A DNA stretch of 64,000 bases from Gordonibacter urolithinfaciens (GTDB lineage: Bacteria > Actinomycetota > Coriobacteriia > Coriobacteriales > Eggerthellaceae), in NCBI RefSeq assembly GCF_900199375.1, contig NZ_LT900217.1:2232001-2296000 (forward strand), written 5' to 3'. Below the pieces are notes generated by a model, which worked only from the letters and a program-made list of their open reading frames with translations, searched no databases and had not been told where the DNA came from. Position 1 is the first letter of the stretch. Every line of letters begins with the position of its first letter. The position numbers and the translations under genes were made by a program. Positions 52,125-58,870 of this stretch are shown here, piece after piece.

Positions 52125-53327
52125 CTACCCGTCCCAGATGACGCACGAGGGCTGGGGGATGGCGATGCGCGCCTCCTCGCGAGGAGCGCCCGTGGCCGGG
52201 TCGAGGGCGAATATGACCACCTCGTTGTTGTCCTGGTTCGCCACGGCCAGGTGCCGCCCCTCGGGGGAGAGCGAGAAATGGCGCGGGCCGCGCCCGCCGC
52301 ACGGGCAGTCGGCGAGCGGGGTTGCGGCGCCGTCCTGGTCGATGTCGAACAGCGCCAGACGGTCGCTGCCGCGCACGGACACGTAAAGGCGCCGCCCGTC
52401 CGGCGAGAACGCGGGATGCGCCGCCAGTACGGGATGCCCGGCGATGGCCTGGGCATGCGCCTCACCCTCCGACGGCCCGTCCGCCGATGACGCGGCATGG
52501 GTGGAAGGCGCACCCCGCCCTTCGGCCGCGGTCGGGAGCGCCAGGTGCCCTGCCAGCCTCCAGCCCGTGCCTGCCCGGTCGTACCGGTACAGCAGCACGT
52601 CGTTCGCCAGCTCGTTCACCAGGGCCGCCAGCGGCAGGTGGGGATGGAACGCCAGCATGCGCGGGCCCGAGCCGGGCGGCACGCGCACGGTTTCCACCGG
52701 CGGGGTCTCGAGCGTTCCGGTGGCCTCGGCCCGGTAGAGCGTCACGGTGTCGATCCCCAGGTCAACCACGGCCAGCAGGTTCGTGCCGGGCACGAAGCAT
52801 GCCGAGTGCACGTGCGGCGCGCCCTGCCGCGCGCGGTTCGGTCCGCTTCCCGCATGGCGCACCGACGGCAGGCCGCCGCAGGGGTTTCCGTTGGCGTCGA
52901 GCAGGCACAGCCCCACCGAGCCGCTTGCGTAGTTCGCGCCGTAGAGGCAGCGCCCGTCGGGATGCACGGCGGCGAAGCAGGTTCCGGCATCCGCGGGCGA
53001 CGAGCACGTGCCCCGGCAGCAGAGCATCCCGTCCTCGGCTGCCTCGTAGGCGGTCAGGCAGCTGCGGTCGGCCAGCTCGTGAGCTGCGTACAGGGTGCTC
53101 GCCGCGCTTCCGCCGAGCTTCGTCTGCGCGCCGGCCTCCGCGCCCGCCTGCTCGCCGGTCGGCTGCGCGCGCACGAGGTACGAGGGGTTCGGTGCATGCG
53201 TTCCGGCGTTCACGATGTGCAGGCGGCGCCCGCCCTCGTCGAACGCGAGCACGTAGATGCCCTCGCTCGCGGTGCCCTCGGTGTAGGTTCCCACGAACAG
53301 GCGCCGCTTCGCCCTCGCTCGCTCCAT
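52125..53327 (-). CDS. Lactonase family protein (YbhE/6-phosphogluconolactonase-type beta propeller)
   Basis: 400-residue seven-bladed propeller enzyme that opens sugar lactones. RLFVGTYTEGTASEGIYVLAFD at the start, YLVRAQP..., RCLYGANYASGSVGL, PHVHSACFVPGTNLLAVVDLGID, GPRMLAFHPHLPLAALVNEL, AAHPAFSPDGRRLYVSVRGSD and GRGPRHFSLSPEGRHLAVANQDNNEV are blade signatures of the family. AAAGGAG lies 8 bp before ATG 53327. Several insertions are Ala/Gly-rich and Cys-containing. With the SDR two genes upstream it could make a sugar acid from a sugar: dehydrogenase to lactone, then hydrolysis. Confidence 0.85.
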   Translation of the reverse strand: MERARAKRRLFVGTYTEGTASEGIYVLAFDEGGRRLHIVNAGTHAPNPSYLVRAQPTGEQAGAEAGAQTKLGGSAASTLYAAHELADRSCLTAYEAAEDGMLCCRGTCSSPADAGTCFAAVHPDGRCLYGANYASGSVGLCLLDANGNPCGGLPSVRHAGSGPNRARQGAPHVHSACFVPGTNLLAVVDLGIDTVTLYRAEATGTLETPPVETVRVPPGSGPRMLAFHPHLPLAALVNELANDVLLYRYDRAGTGWRLAGHLALPTAAEGRGAPSTHAASSADGPSEGEAHAQAIAGHPVLAAHPAFSPDGRRLYVSVRGSDRLALFDIDQDGAATPLADCPCGGRGPRHFSLSPEGRHLAVANQDNNEVVIFALDPATGAPREEARIAIPQPSCVIWDG

Positions 53328-53354
53328 GGCGCAGACTCCTTTCATACGGTGCCG

Positions 53355-54032
53355 TTAACCGCGCTCCTGCGCCAACTCTTCCCGGTTCAGCACGTGGAAG
53401 CGCCGGTAGAGCCGAAGCGTGGCCACTCGGTTCCATGCGGTGATCAGGGGCCCGGTCATGAAGGCGGCCACTACGGTGAACACCCCGATGGGCCCGCCGG
53501 CGAAGAGGGCCACCACGGTCACGAGGATGTCCTGGGCCATGCGCACGGGCGTGTAGGAGAACCGCGTGCGCGCCACGATCACGGGCGCGACGGCGTCGAT
53601 GGGTGCCACGCCCATGCGGGTCTTCAGGTAGAGCGACACGCCCAGCGTGAACAGCAGCGTTCCGATCACCAGGTGCGCGCCCGCGCTCGCGAGGCCCGAC
53701 GGCTGCCACGGCAGCAGGCCGTACAGCCAGGTGAAGAGCTCGATCAAGTACCCCACGAACACCATGTTGATGATGGTGCCCAAGCCTATCTGCCACTTGT
53801 CGAGTGCGAACACCGCCACGAGTATCACGAGGTTCACCAACAGCTGGAACGTGCCGAAGTCCATGCCGACGAGCGCGCTCAGCCCCAGGTTCATGGCCGT
53901 GAACGGATCCACGCCCACGTTGCCCACGCGGCACACGGTGGTGCCCAGCGCGATGCATACCACGCCGATGCACGAGAACAGCAGCTTGCCCTTCAGGTTG
54001 TACGTGTGGCGCAGGTCCATCCACCGCGCCAT
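53355..54032 (-). CDS. YitT/YczE-family membrane protein
   Basis: 225-residue protein with five or six hydrophobic helices. GTTVCRVGNVGVDPFTAMNLGLSAL and LGVSLYLKTRMGVAPIDAVAP are characteristic of the YczE/YyaS/YitT family, whose transport role is unproven. ATG 54032 overlaps the SDR stop codon (TGATG), and the lactonase gene follows 27 bp downstream, so the three genes form one operon. A sugar or sugar-acid transporter is a guess from context. Confidence 0.8.
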   Translation of the reverse strand: MARWMDLRHTYNLKGKLLFSCIGVVCIALGTTVCRVGNVGVDPFTAMNLGLSALVGMDFGTFQLLVNLVILVAVFALDKWQIGLGTIINMVFVGYLIELFTWLYGLLPWQPSGLASAGAHLVIGTLLFTLGVSLYLKTRMGVAPIDAVAPVIVARTRFSYTPVRMAQDILVTVVALFAGGPIGVFTVVAAFMTGPLITAWNRVATLRLYRRFHVLNREELAQERG

Positions 54033-54829
54033 CAGCCATCGCCCCGCTCGAACGACGGGTACAGCGCCATGCCGCCGTCCACGAACAGGCTCGTGCCGGT
54101 GACGTAGCTCGACTCGTCCGATGCGAGCCAGGCTGCGGCGGCGGCCACCTGCTCCACCGTGCCAATGCGGTGCATCGGGATCATGCGCTCCGTCTGGGCG
54201 CGCGCCTCGGGGTCCTCGAACTTCTCGGCGTTGATGGGCGTCTCGATGGCGCCCGGCGCGATGCAGTTCACGCGGATTCCGCGGTGCGCGTACTCGAGCG
54301 CGATGGTCTCGCTGAACAGTTTCACGCCGCCCTTGCTGGCCGCGTAGTGCGCGAACGTGGGCCAGGGAATGCGCTCGTGGACGGATGACAGGTTGATGAT
54401 GCAGCCTTTCCGGTCCTGCTCGACGAAGTGCTCGAGCGCCGCCTTCGAGCCCAGGAACACGCCGGTCAGGTTGACGGCGAGCGTCTTCTCCCACACGTCG
54501 AGGGGCAGCTCGTGGGTGGGGTGGCGCGACTCGATGCCGGCGTTGTTCACCCATACGTCGATGCCGCCGAAGTGCTCGAGCGCGGCTTCGCGGAGCTTGG
54601 GCGCGCCGTCCTCCTGCGAGATGTCCGCCTGCACGAGCACGACGTGCGCGGTCTCGCCCGGCGCGTTGAACTCGTCGGCGAGTTTCTGGGCCTCGCCGCG
54701 GTGCTTGTCGCTGTGGAAGTTGACGACGACGCTCATGCCCTCCTGCAAGAATCGCCGCGCGATGCCGTGGCCGAGGCCGACGGATGCGCCGGTGACTACG
54801 GCGGTCTTGCCGTTGAGGTCGGGATACAT
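54032..54829 (-). CDS. Short-chain dehydrogenase, glucose 1-dehydrogenase-like
   Basis: 265-residue SDR. TGASVGLGHGIARRF is the glycine-rich NAD(P) motif, VNNAG follows at about residue 95, the catalytic Ser lies in IINLSSVHE, and Y-x-x-x-K in HYAASKGGVK; IAPGAIETPIN and VTGTSLFVDGGMAL close the chain. The overall pattern matches bacillary glucose 1-dehydrogenases. GGAGG stands before ATG 54829. Its co-occurrence with a lactonase supports oxidation of an aldose. First gene of the minus-strand operon. Confidence 0.87.
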   Translation of the reverse strand: MYPDLNGKTAVVTGASVGLGHGIARRFLQEGMSVVVNFHSDKHRGEAQKLADEFNAPGETAHVVLVQADISQEDGAPKLREAALEHFGGIDVWVNNAGIESRHPTHELPLDVWEKTLAVNLTGVFLGSKAALEHFVEQDRKGCIINLSSVHERIPWPTFAHYAASKGGVKLFSETIALEYAHRGIRVNCIAPGAIETPINAEKFEDPEARAQTERMIPMHRIGTVEQVAAAAAWLASDESSYVTGTSLFVDGGMALYPSFERGDG

Positions 54830-55066
54830 GGTGTACCTCCTTTGAAGGGGCCGATTCGCAGAAGTATGGAGGTGTTCGGCGCCGCGCTTGCCTTGCAGAG
54901 GGGGAGCGTGGCGCTCTTGTCACGGCATTGCCACGCGCCCGGCACCGGCCGAGGGAAACCAGCCGAGTGCGGCGGGTGGGCGGGTGGGCGGCGGGGTGAC
55001 GTCTCCTTCTGCCGTGCCGCCGCTGCGCTGCTGGGCGCGCTTGTCGGGTAGGGGAGGCGCTTTTTG

Positions 55067-55167
55067 GCCATAGCCTCGATTCTCGTCCACATGATCGCAG
55101 ATTCTTGAACAGGGGAAATGATACGTTTCGCCTGATCAAGAGTGTGGACGAGAATCGAGGCTATGGC
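55067..55167. repeat. Perfect 25-bp inverted repeat around a 51-bp centre
   Basis: 55067-55091 and 55143-55167 are exact reverse complements; inside, CTTGAACAGG (55109 region) and CCTGATCAAG (55131 region) form a second, 9-of-10 bp stem. It lies in the 600-bp divergent gap between the SDR operon and module copy 3. There is no gene in 54830-55432. It could be an RNA hairpin, a MITE-like element or a short invertible segment. Confidence 0.85.
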
Positions 55168-55256
55168 AGCGGCGGGGCTGCCCGGCGATGGTCGGCGGCG
55201 CTTCTGGGTGATTGGCGGGATGCGGGCGCGGGGTCGCCGTTCCGTTACGATGGTGC

Positions 55257-55290
55257 TATAATACCTATGATTTGTTACATTGCGACAAAT
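55257..55290 (+). promoter_or_regulatory. Extended -10 promoter and operator of module copy 3
   Basis: TGC-TATAAT (box at 55257-55262) is an extended -10 element with a weak -35. Directly downstream, ATTTGT (55270-55275) and ACAAAT (55285-55290) form a dyad that would cover the transcription start. The spacer includes TGCGACAA, which recurs inverted as TTGTCGCA before operon 3. Confidence 0.6.
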
Positions 55291-55432
55291 AAGATGCTGT
55301 CGGGCGTGATGCGAGCGCCATTCGCGGCAGTCGGCGTGCTCGTCGCAAGAGCGCATCCGCGGCGGAGGGCGACCAGCGGTCTGAGGGGCCGGCCTGCCGC
55401 GCCTGCAGGCTGCACAGGGGGTCGAGATACGT

Positions 55433-56359
55433 ATGTTCAACCTGCTCACGACAGGTTATCTGTTCCTCGGCGGAGCCGGGGCGGGGGCGCTCGTCGTGTT
55501 GGGCGCGCTCGAATGCGCCAACGTGCGGCGTCGGTTCGCGCTCCCTCCCGCCCGGGCTGCGCGCGTCGAGCGGGCGCTCGCGCTGCCCGACGAGTTCTTC
55601 GCACGCGGCTGGCCCGTGTGCTTCGTGGCCCTGGCGGCGGGCATGCTCTGCCTGCTCGTGGATCTCGGCCGCCCGGAGCGCCTGCTGAGCCTGCTCACGT
55701 CCCCGGAGCCGTCGGCCATCGCCGTGGGCGCCTACGCGCTGGTTCTCGCGCTTGCCTGCGCCGGCGTGTTCTCGCTGGTTGAGCTGCTGGACGGGGTGCG
55801 CGTCCGGCCCGCTGTTGTGTGGGGAGCGGCCGTGGCCGGCGTGGCGGCGGGGCTCGTGGCCGTGGCGTACACGGGCGTGCTGCTGCAGGGGTTGGCGTCG
55901 GTGCTGTTCTGGCAGACGCCGCTTCTGCCGATGCTGTTCTCGCTGTCCTCGCTGTCGTGCGGCATCGCCTGCGCCTTCCTGGGCGCCGCGTTCGTCGAGA
56001 CGCGTCGGCCCATCACGCGCCCGCTCGCTCGCCTGGCGCTCGTCGACGGAGTACTGCTGGTGCTGGAGGCCCTGGTGATGGCTGGCTATCTAGCCTGGGC
56101 GTTTGCAGGAGAGGGCACGGCGCTCGCAGCGCAGGCGCTCGTCGCGGGCGATCTGCGCTGGGCGTTCTGGGGCGGTGCGGTCCTGTGCGGCCTGGCGGCT
56201 CCGTTCGCGCTCGAGCGCTGCCTCACGCACGGCAACAGCCGCACGCAGCTTCTGTGGATCGCGGCGGCGCTTCTGGCGGGTGGGTTCGCGCTTAGGTTCT
56301 GCCTCGTGGGCGCCGGGGCCTACGATGCGACGCAGCTACCCGGCCTGCTGTTCGGTTGA
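55433..56359 (+). CDS. Orphan NrfD-like membrane protein, module copy 3
   Basis: 308-residue polytopic protein, about nine hydrophobic helices. TTGYLFLGGAGAGALVV, CLLVDLGRPERLLSLLTSPE and VAYTGVLLQGLASVLFWQTP follow the same order as in module copy 2, with which it shares clear similarity over the whole length. No catalytic or FeS gene accompanies it; SPFH and GntR genes follow in this order (the reverse of copy 2). Confidence 0.82.
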   Translation: MFNLLTTGYLFLGGAGAGALVVLGALECANVRRRFALPPARAARVERALALPDEFFARGWPVCFVALAAGMLCLLVDLGRPERLLSLLTSPEPSAIAVGAYALVLALACAGVFSLVELLDGVRVRPAVVWGAAVAGVAAGLVAVAYTGVLLQGLASVLFWQTPLLPMLFSLSSLSCGIACAFLGAAFVETRRPITRPLARLALVDGVLLVLEALVMAGYLAWAFAGEGTALAAQALVAGDLRWAFWGGAVLCGLAAPFALERCLTHGNSRTQLLWIAAALLAGGFALRFCLVGAGAYDATQLPGLLFG

Positions 56360-56381
56360 CGATAGGATGAGAGGCAAAGCC

Positions 56382-57383
56382 ATGAGACGAAGCAAAGCCG
56401 ACCGCACCATGCGGGACGCCCCCTACGAGCTCACCGACAAGGAGGCCGAGATCAGGGCCGCCACCTCGTACGTGCCGCGCAAGTCATCGCGCAACGGCGC
56501 GGTCATCTTCAGTATCGCCGTGTTCGTGATGACGGGCGCTGTCGTGCTGGGCGTCGCCCTCGTCGCGACCGGCGGCATCGGCCTCGCTGCCATCGTCGCT
56601 GCGCTGCTCACGGCGTTGCTCGTGCTGTCCTCCACGCACATTGCGCTCTCCTGGGAGAAGGTGGTGGTGCTGCGCTTCGGCAAGCTGGCACGCGTCGTGG
56701 GGCCGGGCCTGTACTTCACCATTCCCCTCATCGAGCACGGCACCATCCGCGTGGACCAGCGCACCATCGCCACGCCGTTCTACGCCGAGAAGACGCTCAC
56801 GGCCGACCTCGTGCCGGTGACGGTGGACGCGGTGCTGTTCTGGGTGGTGTGGGATGCCGAGAAGGCGTGCACCGAAGTGGAGGACTACTACGCCGCCGTG
56901 TCGTTTCTCGCCCAGACGGCCATGCGCGAGGCTGTGGGCCGTTCGACCGTGGCCGAGGTGGCGCTGCGCCGCGACCAGCTGGATATCGAGATAAAGGAGG
57001 ACATTGAGAAGGAGGCGGCCAACTGGGGCGTCGACATCATCTCGGTGAAGGTGCGCGACATCGTGATCCCCGACGAGCTGCAGGAGGCCATGAGCCTGGA
57101 GGCCCAGGCCGACCGCGAGAAGAACGCGCGCATGTCCGTGGCCAGCGTGGAGAGCGACCTGGCCGAGATGCTGGCCGAGGCCGCGCGCATCTACGGCGAT
57201 CCCGACGCGGCCCTGAAGCTGCGCACGATGCTCATGCAGTACGACACCGTGAAGAAGTCAAAGAGCGCCGTGGTCACGGTGCCGAGCTCGTTCTCGGACG
57301 GCTTCGCCGACGCCGCGGACAAGGCCGGTGCCGACGGGCTCGGCAGGGCGCCGTCGGACGCGGTGAGGGGCGGCCGGCAATGA
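56382..57383 (+). CDS. SPFH/Band 7 (slipin-like) membrane protein, module copy 3
   Basis: 333-residue slipin-like protein: a polar N-terminus of about 40 residues, two hydrophobic segments, then SWEKVVVLRFGKLARVVGPG, VDQRTIATPFYAEKTLTADL, VWDAEKACTEVEDY and WGVDIISVKVRDIVIPDELQ. The C-terminal helix and tail (VVTVPSSFSDGF) align with copy 2 (VVPSAFSEGF). ATG 56382 follows GAGAGGC. It lies 22 bp after the NrfD-like gene. Confidence 0.9.
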   Translation: MRRSKADRTMRDAPYELTDKEAEIRAATSYVPRKSSRNGAVIFSIAVFVMTGAVVLGVALVATGGIGLAAIVAALLTALLVLSSTHIALSWEKVVVLRFGKLARVVGPGLYFTIPLIEHGTIRVDQRTIATPFYAEKTLTADLVPVTVDAVLFWVVWDAEKACTEVEDYYAAVSFLAQTAMREAVGRSTVAEVALRRDQLDIEIKEDIEKEAANWGVDIISVKVRDIVIPDELQEAMSLEAQADREKNARMSVASVESDLAEMLAEAARIYGDPDAALKLRTMLMQYDTVKKSKSAVVTVPSSFSDGFADAADKAGADGLGRAPSDAVRGGRQ

Positions 57384-57560
57384 GCCCGGCTATCGGGGCG
57401 GCAACCGAAAGCCGTCCCGCCCCGGTGCGGAACGGAGTGCTCGAAGAGGCACTGGTTCGGGGAAAAGCGGTGGTCGGCATGGGGATTGAACCGTTTACCC
57501 GAGGGGCGTCTCTCATACGGATCGTTCGCCCGCGGCACTCCCGTTGCGGGGATTGCGCGA

Positions 57561-57591
57561 ACGTTGCAAGGCCTGCAACCTGCGGCAACGT
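57561..57591. promoter_or_regulatory. Nested palindromes before the GntR gene of module copy 3
   Basis: ACGTTGC (57561-57567) pairs with GCAACGT (57585-57591), and inside it GTTGCA (57563-57568) pairs with TGCAAC (57574-57579). TATGAT at 57600-57605 is a likely -10 box. An autoregulatory operator is probable. The remaining part of 57384-57637 has no supported gene. Confidence 0.55.
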
Positions 57592-57637
57592 GGTTCTGTT
57601 ATGATGAAAGCTAACCGACACCGTGAGAGAAAGCCCC

Positions 57638-58036
57638 ATGAGCCCGCTTGAGTCGTTCGAAATAGATTACAGCAGCGGCCTGCCCGTATGGATACAGGTG
57701 AAGAACCGCATCGCCTATCTCATAGGCTCGGGCGCCTACGTTCCGGGCGACCGCCTGCCCACGGTGCGCGCGCTGGCCGTGGACCTGGACATCAGCTACA
57801 ACACGGTGAACCGCGCCTACATGGACCTCGAGCGCGAGGGCTACATCTCCACCCGCAAGGGCAGGGGAACATTCGTGGCCGAGCGCCATTCCGTGGGCGC
57901 CGACCTGGCTGCGAACAGCCCCGTGGAGCTGCTGGTGGACGACATGATCCGGGCCTGCGCCAACGCCGGCCTCGCCGACGACGACATCATCGCCATGGTG
58001 GCCGCCCGACTGGCGAACAAGAAACTTGCGCACTAG
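57638..58036 (+). CDS. YtrA-subfamily GntR regulator, module copy 3
   Basis: 132-residue regulator: SGLPVWIQVKNRIAYLIGSG, GDRLPTVRALAVDLDISYNTV and EREGYISTRKGRGTFV make the winged helix, followed by a short helical tail containing VDDMIRACANAGLADDDI, comparable with the tails of copies 1 and 2. ATG 57638 is used; GTG 57623 is in frame. In contrast to copy 2 it is encoded after the SPFH gene and has its own promoter region. Confidence 0.87.
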   Translation: MSPLESFEIDYSSGLPVWIQVKNRIAYLIGSGAYVPGDRLPTVRALAVDLDISYNTVNRAYMDLEREGYISTRKGRGTFVAERHSVGADLAANSPVELLVDDMIRACANAGLADDDIIAMVAARLANKKLAH

Positions 58037-58155
58037 GCGCCCGCCCGCCCGACGTGTCGTTGCCGATCGGGGGCAATAGCGCGAAAACCCTTGACCGTTC
58101 CCGATCGGTAATAGTGTTCTCAAGTCGCTGGGTTCATCCCGAACGGGAACGCGGT

Positions 58156-58648
58156 ATGAATCGAATACTCTCGGCAGGTGACTTTGGCGCGATCGTTCGT
58201 GCGCGACGGAAACAGCTCGGTTATTCCCAGCACCAGCTTGATGCTGTACAACTATTTGATCAGCAATTGCGGCGCGCATCTTAAAAACTATTCGCTTGCC
58301 TGGACTGGCTCCAACTCCGTGCGCTTTGTTCCGGCCTATGATCTTGTGTCGACAGCGGTGTACGACGGTCGGCGCGGAGCCAAACTGAGTCGCAGCATGG
58401 GCCTGCGCGTGGGGGAACATCTGAATATCGACAAGGTGAATGCCGACGACTTCGACCTGCTTGCGAAAGAGCTGAGGCAGCCAGCTTGGCAGGCTGCGGA
58501 CGAGCGTGCGCGCTTGCGACATGAGCTGCCCGATGCGCTGCGGCGTGCGGCGGAGCAGGCGGTATGCTCGGGCTTCGGCGAGGAAGCCGATGCATTGGCC
58601 GACCGCATCCTTTTCGGCGCCAAAGTTCGCATGAAGGCGTTCGGCTAG
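58156..58648 (+). pseudogene. hipBA toxin-antitoxin remnant (internal deletion)
   Basis: From ATG 58156 the frame gives the start of a HipB-like XRE antitoxin (SAGDFGAIVRARRKQLGYSQ). At about 58241 it runs, with a frame change, into the C-terminal third of a HipA-like kinase (NYLISNCGAHLKNYSLAW, VRFVPAYDLVSTAVYDG). The rest of HipB and the N-terminal kinase lobe are gone. Inverted CGTTCCCG and CGGGAACG before the ATG look like leftover HipB operators. Neither protein can function. Confidence 0.75.
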
Positions 58649-58709
58649 CACATCGTAGATGACCCTTCTATCTCCTTCTATCTCCGATCCGGCATAGTTT
58701 ATTCTATTG

Positions 58710-58741
58710 ATTGTCGCAAGACATTGTGATAATGTGACAAT
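58710..58741. promoter_or_regulatory. 32-bp nested dyad in front of molybdoenzyme operon 3
   Basis: ATTGTC (58710-58715) pairs with GACAAT (58736-58741) and ACATT (58721-58725) with AATGT (58731-58735). TTGTCGCA at its left edge is the reverse complement of TGCGACAA in the operator of module copy 3 (55281-55288), suggesting one shared regulator. It lies 130 bp before the start codon. Confidence 0.55.
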
Positions 58742-58870
58742 ATCGAGATTGGCCAATACGAGGATTAACAAGGGGGTATCCCGAAGGCCAAGCGAGGGGA
58801 GCGGAGGTGCGCACTACGTTTTCCCGAGCAGCTTTCTCCAGGGTATCCTGATGATCTTTGAGGAGGAGAT

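Noticed and set aside
57380-57604. 74-codon open frame starting at the end of the SPFH gene of module copy 3
   Set aside because: No Shine-Dalgarno support, no family resemblance, and it covers the nested palindromes taken as the GntR operator.
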